Below, in pieces: positions 24,766-33,312 of a DNA stretch of 64,000 nt. Source of the stretch: JARRKU01 sp963675565 (GTDB lineage Bacteria > Desulfobacterota > Desulfobacteria > Desulfobacterales > Desulfosarcinaceae); NCBI GenBank assembly GCA_963675565.2, contig CAXXYD010000004.1, forward strand, positions 124,001 through 188,000. Direction: 5' to 3'. The translations under genes were made by a program, and so were the position numbers. Positions within the stretch are counted from its first letter, which is position 1. Each line of letters begins with the position of its first letter. Under the pieces are notes generated by a model. That model saw only the letters and a program-made list of their open reading frames with translations, was not told where the DNA came from and made no database searches.

Positions 24766-26355
24766 TCAGGAAAGGTTCATCACGTACCGGATTTTGGCCA
24801 GCAAGTCGCGCACAAAGTAGGGTTTGGCTACAAATTCAAGGGCGCCGGCGGCCAGTGCGGATTTAATCAGGTCCTTGGCGGCGTATCCGCTGGAGACAAT
24901 CATGCGGCAGTCGGGGTGAATGTTTTTGAGATATTCAATACACTTCAATCCCCCCATTCCCGGCATGCTTAGATCGACGATAACCAGATCGATAGGACGT
25001 TCCCAGCGCCGGTAAAGCTCTATTGCCTCTTCGCCGCTTTGTGCGACGATTACCTGATAGCCATGCTTTTCCAGTATTTTCTGCCCGAAATCACGAATCC
25101 CGCTTTCATCGTCGATCAGAAGAATCGTCTCAGTTCCGCCGGGTATGCTCTCTGCCTCTTCATAGTGGATTGTCTGGTCGTCCCCGGCGTCGATGGACGG
25201 AAAATACAAGTTGAACACGGCGCCTTGCCCAGGTTTGCTATGACAGGTAATGAAGCCGTCATGATCTTTGACGATGCCGTAAACCATGGCAAGGCCCAAC
25301 CCGGTGCCCTGGCCGCTCTTTTTGGTCGTAAAAAAAGGGTCGAAGATTTGTTGGCTAACATCGTCGGTCATGCCGATACCATTATCGGACACCGTTAATT
25401 TGACATAGGATCCAGGCCTGGCGCCGGGATGATTGTCACAGAACGCACCATCCAGATCAATATTTCGTGTACTAAAAACGAGACGTCCGCCCTCGGGCAT
25501 TGCATCGCGCGCATTAACACCCAGATTCATCAAGATTTGCTCCAGCAAATTGCCATCCGCCCGGATCCACCTCAAATCTTCATCCAGGTGGCGCTCAATC
25601 TGAATCATGCGGGGGATGATTCTCTCCAGCATATGCACCACATGGCAGATTTGCTGATTGAGATCGATTGGCCGCTGCTGGCTGTCAACCTTGCGGCAAA
25701 AAACCAGCAGACGTCGGATCAGCGAGGTGGCCTTCTGGGCAGAAGTTTGGATTTGTTCAATATTCCTTTGGACGATCGGGGGAATCTCGTTTTCAAGCAA
25801 TGAAAGCTGTGCGTAACCCAAAATGGCCTGCAAGATATTATTGAAATCATGCGCGATTCCGCTGGCAAGAGTACCAACGGCCTCCATCTTCTGGGCATGC
25901 TGCAATCTTTCTTTCAGGGCATTCTTTTCTTTCTCGAATTCAGGTTCTTGATCTAACTTCCGGGCGCCGTCATTTTGATCGAGGTGGTGCAACATGCCAA
26001 AAAGATTATCCGTCAATATCTCCCAGGAGTCCTTAACGACGCAGGCATGCGCCCCGATGGACTCCAAATCGATGCTGACGCCTCCTTCGGGAGGGGAAAC
26101 AATAACACGGTAACTGCCTGCCAAATGCGGCTGGCTCCCGAGAACTTTGCATAACCGGTCACCCGTGATGACAGGCATAACCAAATCGATCAAAAAGATA
26201 TCGGGAACATATTCGGATACGATATGAAGCGCATCCAGACAATTGTAGGCGGATCTCACGTGAAGGCCTTCGCTTTGGAGAATGTCCGTCAAGCGCTCCA
26301 CGAATCGGGGATCGTCGTCAACGACCATAACGTTTTTAATGTGCTCGAGTCTCAA
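24766..26355 (-). CDS. Hybrid histidine kinase: receiver, HisKA/HATPase, receiver
   Basis: This 529-residue cytoplasmic protein begins with a receiver domain (MVVDDDPRF, phosphoacceptor in FLIDLVMP, about 8-125). It continues with a histidine kinase core whose H-box is SGIAHDFNNILQAILG (about 165) and with HATPase motifs DNGIGM and GQGTGLGLAMVYGI. It ends with a second receiver (LLIDDESG, VIVDLSMPGMGG, about 405-529). It has no membrane segment, so it takes its input from another protein through the first receiver. The start is a TTG at 26355 with AAGGATGG upstream. It lies back to back with a sigma-54 response regulator. Confidence 0.9.
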   Translation of the reverse strand: MRLEHIKNVMVVDDDPRFVERLTDILQSEGLHVRSAYNCLDALHIVSEYVPDIFLIDLVMPVITGDRLCKVLGSQPHLAGSYRVIVSPPEGGVSIDLESIGAHACVVKDSWEILTDNLFGMLHHLDQNDGARKLDQEPEFEKEKNALKERLQHAQKMEAVGTLASGIAHDFNNILQAILGYAQLSLLENEIPPIVQRNIEQIQTSAQKATSLIRRLLVFCRKVDSQQRPIDLNQQICHVVHMLERIIPRMIQIERHLDEDLRWIRADGNLLEQILMNLGVNARDAMPEGGRLVFSTRNIDLDGAFCDNHPGARPGSYVKLTVSDNGIGMTDDVSQQIFDPFFTTKKSGQGTGLGLAMVYGIVKDHDGFITCHSKPGQGAVFNLYFPSIDAGDDQTIHYEEAESIPGGTETILLIDDESGIRDFGQKILEKHGYQVIVAQSGEEAIELYRRWERPIDLVIVDLSMPGMGGLKCIEYLKNIHPDCRMIVSSGYAAKDLIKSALAAGALEFVAKPYFVRDLLAKIRYVMNLS

Positions 26356-26554
26356 TCTAACCCATCCTTATGTAGCCAGCATGCACCCATAAACTTTCAG
26401 TCAAATTCCATTTAACGGACTCTTGAGACGGGCTTGCAGGCCATCGCAGACCGGGTTCCAGCCCCCTGCGCAAAAAAGCCGTGCCCTTTAGCGGATAGCT
26501 TTTTTAAATTAGCAATCGCTATGCCATCTGGGTAAATTATTTTTATATTTATTA

Positions 26555-26577
26555 TCAGTATGTTGACAACATACTGA
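26555..26577. promoter_or_regulatory. Perfect dyad upstream of the sigma-54 response regulator (site A)
   Basis: TCAGTATGTTG and CAACATACTGA are perfect 11-base arms around a single A. The site lies in the 450-base divergent region between the hybrid kinase and the regulator, and a second dyad follows 17 bases downstream. It has the size and symmetry of an operator for a dimeric regulator. Confidence 0.5.
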
Positions 26578-26594
26578 CCAGGGAGGAAATGCAT

Positions 26595-26618
26595 ATCTGC
26601 ACAATTTATTGTGCAGAT
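26595..26618. promoter_or_regulatory. Perfect dyad upstream of the sigma-54 response regulator (site B)
   Basis: ATCTGCACAAT and ATTGTGCAGAT are perfect 11-base arms around TT. The sequence is unrelated to the neighbouring dyad, so two different proteins may bind here, or this one may be an RNA hairpin in the leader of the regulator gene. The rest of 26356-26802 holds no recognised gene. Confidence 0.5.
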
Positions 26619-26802
26619 TAAGGGTTGTTTCCTTGACTTTTACACCCTCATTCAATACAGCATTTGGTATCCAAACTGCCGGAATGCGTCATTGCTGAAC
26701 ACCGCTGTCAACACGCGTCACAGGGAGGCCCGCTGTCGCCATCTTCCCATTTGTGTTGAAATAGAAACGGCACCTGATCACCGAAAGACAAATTTGAACC
26801 GT

Positions 26803-28215
26803 ATGGTTAAGAAATCGCCCGCCAAAAGAACCCGCATCCTGATCGTTGATGATGATAAGGGTGCACGCGAAGCACTGGAGGAAATTCTCGAAGATGATTA
26901 CAGCACTGTCTGTCTGGGGAGCGGATTGTCCGCTCTGGAAAGCATCCGGAAAGAATCGTTTGATCTGGTGCTGCTCGATTTGATAATGCCCGACATGGAC
27001 GGCCTGGAAACACTCAAGCGCATCAAAGCCCATGATCGTCTGATGGATGTGGTGATCATTTCAGCTACGGATCGGGCACGCGAAGCAGCGGCCTGCATTA
27101 AAAATGGCGCCTACGATTACATCACCAAACCATTCGATGCGGATTCCATTCTGACGGTCATCGAACGCGTCCTCGAGAAACGCGCTTTAGAGCAGGAGGT
27201 TCGCTACCTGCGTTCGGAAGTGGAAGACCGGGCCGGACTGGGCAAAATCATCAGTCGATCCAAAGCGATCGAAGCCATCCTGGCGATCATCGAAAAAGTG
27301 GCAAAATCATCGAGCAGCGTTTTGATTACCGGAGAAAGCGGCACCGGCAAAGAGCTCATTGCACGCGCCATTCATTCCCAAAGTGCCAGGGTATCGAAGC
27401 CTTTTGTGGCCATCAACTGCGCGGCAATTCCGCCGGATCTAATCGAAAGCGAACTGTTCGGGCATGAAAAAGGCGCTTTTACCGGAGCCTACCAGCAAAA
27501 CCTGGGCAAGTTTGAATTCGCCCACAAGGGGACCGTCTTTCTGGATGAGGTCTCGTCGCTGAAAATCGAGCTGCAGGCCAAGTTGCTGCGTTTTTTGCAG
27601 GAACGCGAGTTTACCCGCGTGGGGGGCAATCGCACCATCAGCGTCGATGTCAGGCTAATCGCCGCTTCCAACACGAACTTGCTTGAATTGTCCCAGGACG
27701 GATCATTTAGAGCCGACCTGTACTATCGCCTGAATGTCGTTCCCATCGCCTTGCCGCCCCTGCGGCAGCGCAAAGAGGACATCGGGATGCTGGCCCACCA
27801 TTTTCTGAAAAAGTTCAACCGGCAGATGAACAAAGCCATAGACGGGTTGAATCATGAAGTCTTGTCGTTGTTCGAGGCCTATCCCTGGCCGGGCAACATC
27901 AGGGAGCTTGAAAACCTGATGGAACGGCTCGTGGTGTTGAACTCCGGGGACCGAACGATTCAGCTTAAGGATTTGCCTTACGATCTCATCTTTTACGACC
28001 AGAATTTGCCGGCCAATGATCCCAATCCGATTCGCGGCAAAGGCCTGACCCATGCCCGCCAGGAATTTGAACGCCAGTTCATCACGCGGATGCTCCAGAA
28101 CTGCAACTGGAACCAGACCGAAACCGCCCGCCTGCTTAAAATCCACCGCAATACGTTGATGAATAAAATCAAGGCCTTGAATATTGACGTGGAAGACGAA
28201 TCAGACCCGCGTTGA
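26803..28215 (+). CDS. Sigma-54-dependent response regulator (receiver-AAA-Fis HTH)
   Basis: This 470-residue NtrC-type activator has a receiver domain (LIVDDDKGA, phosphoacceptor in LVLLDLIMPDMDG, about 10-125). It is followed by an AAA+ domain with Walker A GESGTGKELI, the sigma-54 contact loop GAFTGAY and a GNIRELENLMERL segment. The C-terminal Fis-type helix-turn-helix is NWNQTETARLLKIHRNTLMNKIK. I chose the ATG at 26803 (MVKKSPAKR) because the upstream 64 codons of open frame have no similarity. It converges on the membrane histidine kinase at 28313-30196 and is its likely partner. A sigma-54 promoter lies about 4 kb downstream, before the micropeptide gene. Confidence 0.93.
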   Translation: MVKKSPAKRTRILIVDDDKGAREALEEILEDDYSTVCLGSGLSALESIRKESFDLVLLDLIMPDMDGLETLKRIKAHDRLMDVVIISATDRAREAAACIKNGAYDYITKPFDADSILTVIERVLEKRALEQEVRYLRSEVEDRAGLGKIISRSKAIEAILAIIEKVAKSSSSVLITGESGTGKELIARAIHSQSARVSKPFVAINCAAIPPDLIESELFGHEKGAFTGAYQQNLGKFEFAHKGTVFLDEVSSLKIELQAKLLRFLQEREFTRVGGNRTISVDVRLIAASNTNLLELSQDGSFRADLYYRLNVVPIALPPLRQRKEDIGMLAHHFLKKFNRQMNKAIDGLNHEVLSLFEAYPWPGNIRELENLMERLVVLNSGDRTIQLKDLPYDLIFYDQNLPANDPNPIRGKGLTHARQEFERQFITRMLQNCNWNQTETARLLKIHRNTLMNKIKALNIDVEDESDPR

Positions 28216-28244
28216 GGTGGCCCAGGCCGGCAATTCGGCGAAAA

Positions 28245-28312
28245 GGATAGTGACAAGCTGCAAGTGCCCAATTTCCAGTTTTGGTTCGCGCTTTGCGCGG
28301 GCCTGATCTTAA
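28245..28312 (+). repeat. Dispersed intergenic repeat, copy 3 (partial)
   Basis: Only the central part of the family is present: AGTGACAAGC, then TTTCCAGTTTTGGTTCGCG, then TTTGCGCGGGCCTGATCTTAA. It ends next to the kinase stop codon. The adjacent convergent genes are close, which may explain the truncation. Confidence 0.6.
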
Positions 28313-30196
28313 TCACAGGGCTTTCAAGTATATGGTAAACCGGGTTCCTTTGCCGACTTGACTGGACGCTTCGATATGGCCCCCATGCTCAGTGACCACT
28401 TTGTGGGTGATCGCCAGCCCCAACCCCGTGCCCTGATCCTTGGAAGTGAAAAAGGGGTTGAAAATTTCACTGATCGTCTCTTCGTCGATGCCGATGCCGG
28501 TATCCTCGAAAGTAATGGCTATCCAGTCACCGGTCTTGTTCCGGATGGCCGGTATCGTTTGACCGGCTTTGATCCACCGCGTCTCGATAACCAGCCGCCC
28601 GCCCCCGGGCATCGCCTGGAAGGCATTGCGAATCAGGTTCTGGAAAGCTTTGTTCAGATGATGCTTGTCTGCTGAGACCGGGGGCAGCCGGTCCGTTCCC
28701 TGCAACTGAGATTGGATCCCGTGAGCGGTAAGCTCCTCTTCGACAAGCTCGATGTTATGGATCAGCAGCTCCCGAATGTCAGTCTGGCTGTAGGTATACC
28801 TGGGCTTGCGGGCCAGATCGAGCAGGTCCTCCACCAGCATGTTGATACGATTGATTTCACGCGGAACCGTGCGATTAAATTTGTCCAGAAATCCCGGCTT
28901 GGGCAATTTGCGGGGCAGCAATTGGACAAAGGTCTTGATGGCCGACAGCGGGTTGCGGATTTCGTGGGCCATGCCGGCAGCCAGGGTCCCGAGAGCCGCC
29001 AAACGCTCTGCCTGCCGTACGCGGGCCTCCATCCTTTTTTGCTCGGTAATATCATGCAGATTTAAAATAACCTCTTCCGGATCGCCTGCCCGATCTTCCA
29101 GGATGCTGGAACCGATGATGACAATCTGTTCTCCAGCCGGACCCTCAAGCCGGATTTCATCATGCGGCGCACCGCTTGGATGCGTCATTTTGTTACGCAC
29201 ATACTGTTGAAGGGCGCCCTGGTCACCGACCATGGTCCAGATGGGATCGCCCACGGCAGGTTGTTCAGAAGGCAGGCTCAGCAGTTTACGCGCGGCTGGA
29301 TTGATCGCGTTCACCCTGCCATCCATGCTGAAAGACAATAGCCCGTCGTTCATCGTGGACAACAGCTTATCCGTGTATTTTTGCATATGCTGGATTATAG
29401 CCAGCCGGGCTTCCAGTTGCTCCTTGTGTTTGAAGATTTCACGCATCATCGAAGAAAAGTTGTCGGCCAGTATTTCAATTTCATCGCCGGTGTGAATATC
29501 GATATCCTGATGCAAACGCCCCTGGGTGCCCGCAATGGTGGCATCCATCAAGGTTTTCATGGGACGCGTGATATGCCTTGCCGCCCCGAATGCCATCAGC
29601 ACGCCGAACCCAAGCGCAATGACGCCGACCATCAGAATGATGGCGGTAAGCTGGCGAACCTGCCGATAGATAGCGCCAAATGATAACCCGACCCGGATCG
29701 TTCCCCACTTAATCCCGGTTTGGGATGCAACAACCGGCAGGGCAACATCCAGCACCGGATACTTGGATTCTTTCGACACGGCCTTCTGAACCAGTGGCCG
29801 GGTACTTTCAATGGCGTTCCGGCTCACCGTGTCCTCCAGGAATTTGTGCTGCAAATCAGGTCGTGCGCTATAGCCGGCAATGCGGCCTTCTTTGTCATGC
29901 ACGATCACGTAGACGATTTCCGGGTCCTGGGCGGCTTCGTTGGCCAGTTGCTCCAAAACCACGTAATTGTAATTGATCAGAGTCGCCACCGAAGTCGCCG
30001 AAAGTCCGGCGGCAATATCCATGCCGCGTTCCTTGAGCCGGTCTTTGATGGTCCGGCTCTGCCAGTATCCCAGCGTGATGGCCAATAGCCCCAGAACAAG
30101 AATGAGCAAAGCGGTGGTAAACCCCACGAAACGATAACGCAGGGGAAAGAAACGCTTTTGGTTCGATAGCCGGGGTGACGATGAAAAAGAAGGCAT
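28313..30196 (-). CDS. Membrane sensor histidine kinase with periplasmic domain, HAMP and PAS
   Basis: This 627-residue kinase starts MPSFSSS at 30196; the longer frame runs back toward the upstream gene without support. A membrane helix (FTTALLILVLGLLAITLGYW) and a second one (IILMVGVIALGFGVLMAFG) enclose a periplasmic domain of about 150 residues, with a KEGRIAGYSARPDL segment that looks like a Cache/PAS-type sensor. HAMP, PAS (DGRVNAINPAARKLL), HisKA (AAGMAHEIRNPLSAIK) and HATPase (DTGIGIDEE, GTGLGLAI) follow. It is 40 bases after a peptide-binding lipoprotein gene on the same strand, so the binding protein may feed it a signal. Confidence 0.92.
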   Translation of the reverse strand: MPSFSSSPRLSNQKRFFPLRYRFVGFTTALLILVLGLLAITLGYWQSRTIKDRLKERGMDIAAGLSATSVATLINYNYVVLEQLANEAAQDPEIVYVIVHDKEGRIAGYSARPDLQHKFLEDTVSRNAIESTRPLVQKAVSKESKYPVLDVALPVVASQTGIKWGTIRVGLSFGAIYRQVRQLTAIILMVGVIALGFGVLMAFGAARHITRPMKTLMDATIAGTQGRLHQDIDIHTGDEIEILADNFSSMMREIFKHKEQLEARLAIIQHMQKYTDKLLSTMNDGLLSFSMDGRVNAINPAARKLLSLPSEQPAVGDPIWTMVGDQGALQQYVRNKMTHPSGAPHDEIRLEGPAGEQIVIIGSSILEDRAGDPEEVILNLHDITEQKRMEARVRQAERLAALGTLAAGMAHEIRNPLSAIKTFVQLLPRKLPKPGFLDKFNRTVPREINRINMLVEDLLDLARKPRYTYSQTDIRELLIHNIELVEEELTAHGIQSQLQGTDRLPPVSADKHHLNKAFQNLIRNAFQAMPGGGRLVIETRWIKAGQTIPAIRNKTGDWIAITFEDTGIGIDEETISEIFNPFFTSKDQGTGLGLAITHKVVTEHGGHIEASSQVGKGTRFTIYLKAL

Positions 30197-30236
30197 GCCG
30201 GAAACATTCCTAGTTCGATGACCGTAGCGTTCCGCC

Positions 30237-31874
30237 CTACTGAGGGCGGTCCAGCCAGACTTTGTGCAAAGACATGGTATGGGCGCCCAGCGCATTCGGT
30301 TGTGCGCCCCTTACGGTCGCCTGGTAGACAATATCGATGCTGAGATGAAACAGGGGAATCAGCGGCGCCGCTTTCAGAATCAGCTCCTCGGCCCGGCGGT
30401 AAATCCCGGTCCGCTTGACCGGGTCCAGTGTCCCGCGGGCGGTGATCAGCAAGCGGTCGATGGTTGTATCGTGAAATCGCATGTAATTGTCCGTCGCATC
30501 CGACGCGAAAAGCGGATACAGCATGCTGTCCGTATCCGGCATGTCGGCAAACCAGCTGTAGCGATAAAGCTGGACCGCATCGGACCGGATATAGTCATTG
30601 AACTCACCCCAGTCCGATATATATCGGGTCGTCAGGCGAATCCCCAGCTTTTGCCAGCTGGACCGCACCAGCTCCATTTCGGCACGGACCCGGGGCGTGT
30701 CATAGGCCGATACGATCTCGATGGCCGGCATGGATGCCCATTTGCCGGCTGGCCGGTACCCATCATGCCGAATGGCCTGCCGCAGCAGATCTTCCAGGGG
30801 CTGGTCCGGCGGCTTGTAGCCGGGCATACCCGGAGGCAGGATCGTCTGCGCGGTTTCAAAGCGCCCTTTGAAAACTTCGTCCACCATCTGCCTGCGATCA
30901 ATGGAGGCCGAAAGGATACGTCGCAGGTCAGGGTCGTTCAGCGGCGGCTTCTGGCAATTGATGCCATAGAAAAAGAGGCTCAAAGAGGGGCGATGGAACC
31001 ATTGAAGCGCTTTGTGGCCGGCTAACGCCGCTTTGACCTCGTCACTGAAAACAGGCATCTCCTCTAATTGGCCGTGACTGAAATCCTCCAGCAGGCGCTG
31101 GTCCTGTCGCGTCGAGTAAATCCGAAAATGAATTTCATCCAACAGGCTGTCCCCGCCGTAATAATTCTTGAATCGCTCAAGGCGAATCGATTGGTCCGGG
31201 TCCCATGACACAAAGCGAAATGGGCCGCTGCCGATGGGGTTTTTTCCAAAGGCGCCGGGGTCGGACGCCGTTTCTTTCTGCGGAACGATCATTGCCTGAT
31301 ACATGCCTAACGCCGTTAAAAAGGGTACATGAGGCTCTTCCAGGACCACACGCAAAGTTTGATCACCCGCTGGCTGAAGTCCGGAAACGTGATCGACCTG
31401 ATAATCCCGATAGGCGGCGGCCCCCTTAATTCGCAAAAGATGGGGCAGGATGGCAGGCGCAGGCCGTACGCGCAGCAGACGGCTGAGGGAAAATACAACA
31501 TCGGCAACGGTGATCGGCCGGCCATTGTGAAATCGAATATTCTTCCGCAGCGTGAAGATATAAACCAAACCGTTTTCTTCGATGCGCCATGTCTCGGCAA
31601 GCGCTGGATGTGGGCCTAAATAGGGATCGAATCGGATAAGACCATCGAAAAGCTGATGCACGACGATATTGCCATAATTGTGGTGGACAAACGCCGGGTC
31701 CAGGCTGGCGGGATTGTGCGTAAGGGGAAGCCGGTAGATACCACCGGAATGCGTCGCGTCACGTTTTTCGGCAGCCTGCCGCGCTGCCGGCTTCGGCTGG
31801 CCATCACAACCCGGCAATAAAACGCATAGTATAATGAAAATCCAACCGTAGCCGGTATTGTTGCAAGTCCTCAT
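30237..31874 (-). CDS. Peptide-binding lipoprotein (SBP family 5) without adjacent permeases
   Basis: This 545-residue protein has a lipoprotein signal peptide (IFIILCVLLPGC, acylated cysteine at about 24). It has the family-5 fold: TLRKNIRFHNGRPI, NPIGSGPFRFVSW, and INCQKPPLNDPDLRRILSAS in the second lobe. Normally such proteins sit with DppBCDF-type permeases and ATPases; none is beside this one. Instead it lies directly before a membrane kinase gene (40-base gap), and about 270 bases downstream of a secreted micropeptide gene on the same strand. A sensing role, delivering a peptide to the kinase, is therefore plausible; an orphan transporter subunit is the alternative. Confidence 0.9.
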   Translation of the reverse strand: MRTCNNTGYGWIFIILCVLLPGCDGQPKPAARQAAEKRDATHSGGIYRLPLTHNPASLDPAFVHHNYGNIVVHQLFDGLIRFDPYLGPHPALAETWRIEENGLVYIFTLRKNIRFHNGRPITVADVVFSLSRLLRVRPAPAILPHLLRIKGAAAYRDYQVDHVSGLQPAGDQTLRVVLEEPHVPFLTALGMYQAMIVPQKETASDPGAFGKNPIGSGPFRFVSWDPDQSIRLERFKNYYGGDSLLDEIHFRIYSTRQDQRLLEDFSHGQLEEMPVFSDEVKAALAGHKALQWFHRPSLSLFFYGINCQKPPLNDPDLRRILSASIDRRQMVDEVFKGRFETAQTILPPGMPGYKPPDQPLEDLLRQAIRHDGYRPAGKWASMPAIEIVSAYDTPRVRAEMELVRSSWQKLGIRLTTRYISDWGEFNDYIRSDAVQLYRYSWFADMPDTDSMLYPLFASDATDNYMRFHDTTIDRLLITARGTLDPVKRTGIYRRAEELILKAAPLIPLFHLSIDIVYQATVRGAQPNALGAHTMSLHKVWLDRPQ

Positions 31875-32085
31875 CTCAGGGCCTTATGCCGATAGCCGGC
31901 ATTTGTTCAAAAGGGTTCGCTGCGCAGCTGACAAAAAATAAAATTGTAATCTATCATTAAAGAAATAGACTTTCAATCGCGGCCTGCAAACAATCCTCGG
32001 GGTGCTTCAATCTGGGAAAATGACCAGGCGCCGGACAGGTGGGGGCAAGGGCCCGGGCAATTGCGGATGGGTTTATGAAGGGGGG

Positions 32086-32114
32086 AAAAAAAAGCACGGG
32101 CATTAAGCCCGTGC
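32086..32114 (-). terminator. Intrinsic terminator of the micropeptide gene
   Basis: On the minus strand, GCACGGGC and GCCCGTGC form a perfect 8-base stem around TTAAT, followed by eight T residues. It starts 25 bases after the micropeptide stop codon, so the gene has its own short transcript. Confidence 0.88.
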
Positions 32115-32139
32115 GATTAAAAAAGAAAAGTTGTCAGGC

Positions 32140-32235
32140 CTACCAGGGCCCGCCACCGCCACTTGCCAAAGCAGGCATCACCATGGTCAGTACTGTCACA
32201 CCAACTACCATCAACTGCATTGCCAACTTGCGCAT
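32140..32235 (-). CDS. 31-residue secreted micropeptide, unknown function
   Basis: This short gene is below usual annotation limits. The minus-strand ATG at 32235 is preceded by AGGAGGAGC with optimal spacing. The product begins MRKLAMQL, continues with a hydrophobic core (MVVGVTVLTMVM), has a signal-peptidase site PALA and ends SGGGGPW, so the mature secreted peptide would be only seven residues. A sigma-54 promoter lies 84-99 bases upstream and a strong terminator follows, so the transcript is a dedicated one of about 220 bases. No homologue is known to me. Alternatives are a small membrane-inserting peptide with uncleaved signal, or a leader peptide for the lipoprotein gene downstream. Confidence 0.7.
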   Translation of the reverse strand: MRKLAMQLMVVGVTVLTMVMPALASGGGGPW

Positions 32236-32318
32236 AAGCTCCTCCTATCTTAAGTAATTTGCTTTTGGCCGCCACACAGGGCGGCTACACCCATTGATCC
32301 AATCCAATCACCTGGCAG

Positions 32319-32334
32319 AGCAACCCTTGTGCCA
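32319..32334 (-). promoter_or_regulatory. Sigma-54 (RpoN) promoter of the micropeptide gene
   Basis: Read on the minus strand, TGGCACAAGGGTTGCT matches the -24/-12 consensus TGGCAC-N5-TTGCW at every fixed position, with the required ten bases between the GG and GC pairs. Transcription would start near 32308, giving a leader of about 70 bases before the micropeptide ATG. Confidence 0.85.
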
Positions 32335-32491
32335 CGGGAAAGGCTGGCGTCGTAATGTTTTAACGCTCTGTTTTTTCAGTATTTTTTAAATTACCCCATG
32401 GTACTTGAAACCCCGGGGCAAGTTTTGGACGCACAGATAATCTGCGGCTGCATTGTGGCCAGACGCCATAAACCCTTGTGGTTTAAGAGCC

Positions 32492-32546
32492 GACGGTGGT
32501 TGCACATGAATATGGGCAATGCCCATATTCATGTGCAACCACCGTC
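32492..32546. repeat. 26-base perfect inverted repeat upstream of the sigma-54 promoter
   Basis: The arms at 32492-32517 and 32521-32546 are fully complementary (arm contains GGTTGCACATGAATATGGGC) around the loop AAT. It lies about 185-240 bases upstream of the expected micropeptide transcription start, the distance at which sigma-54 enhancer sites usually lie. It could also be a stable RNA hairpin or a small mobile-element relic. The surrounding 32340-32930 has no recognised gene. Confidence 0.7.
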
Positions 32547-32765
32547 TATCCGCGTTGCCGGATCGGCCATCGGCCTCAAAAAAAAGGGGGAGAAAACGAC
32601 GTTTATCCCGTAGGAGATCATTTCCAAACGGATGGAGTTCTTTATGCGGCATTCTATTTGCAAGCGTAAAAGGCAATACCAGGGAGGGCTTCGGCGAACG
32701 GTCTTTATCCAGGGCACATGCCGAAACCTTTTCACTTTATTGATGTCCTGGTATCGGCATTTAAA

Positions 32766-32914
32766 AGTGCCCATCCAGAAAGGGCATCTTTCGGCCAGGG
32801 CCTGCTTTTTCGGACTTGCGCAATAATGGCGCAACCATTCGATGTTTCCGACGCAGTCATTCTACGCCTGCGGTTTTGGCCTGAACCACAATCCAGCATT
32901 TCTGGATGGGCACT
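32766..32914. repeat. Inverted-repeat pair bounding a 117-base segment
   Basis: AGTGCCCATCCAGAAA at 32766-32781 and its exact reverse complement at 32899-32914 flank a segment without a gene, directly upstream of the single-domain receiver. The 16-base termini suggest a MITE-like relic or a foldback RNA. Confidence 0.5.
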
Positions 32915-32934
32915 AACTAAATAGAGAGGAAAAT

Positions 32935-33312
32935 ATGGTGGCGCGCAGTCAAAGCCAACAGACACCCATTGTTGTGGTGGATGATGATCAGGGAATTTTG
33001 GATTCTTTCGAGGCCATGCTGGGCGACGATTATACGCTCGTAATGGCCGACAATGGCGCCGATGCCATCCAGTTGCTCAAAAGGCTCACGCCGCGCCTCA
33101 TGTTTTTGGATTTGAAAATACCCCAACCGAACGGGATTGAAGTGCTCAAATGGGTATTTGAAAACGCGCTGTCTACCAAGGTAGTGATCGTAACGGCATT
33201 GCCGCAGAAACATTACGAAGAACTTGCACATCAATTCGGTTCTTTTCGGTACCTGAAAAAACCATTTGACGTAGAAGAAATAGAATCGATTGCAGCGACA
33301 ATTTATAATTAA
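32935..33312 (+). CDS. Single-domain response regulator (CheY-like receiver)
   Basis: This 125-residue protein is a lone receiver domain with the acidic pair in VVVDDDQG, the phosphoacceptor aspartate in LMFLDLKIP, the threonine in VIVTALP and the lysine in YLKKPF. No output domain follows. It can shuttle phosphate between kinases and other partners, or act allosterically. An AGAGGAAA Shine-Dalgarno precedes the ATG. It lies divergent from the micropeptide/lipoprotein/kinase group, so it probably belongs to the same signalling region. Confidence 0.9.
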   Translation: MVARSQSQQTPIVVVDDDQGILDSFEAMLGDDYTLVMADNGADAIQLLKRLTPRLMFLDLKIPQPNGIEVLKWVFENALSTKVVIVTALPQKHYEELAHQFGSFRYLKKPFDVEEIESIAATIYN

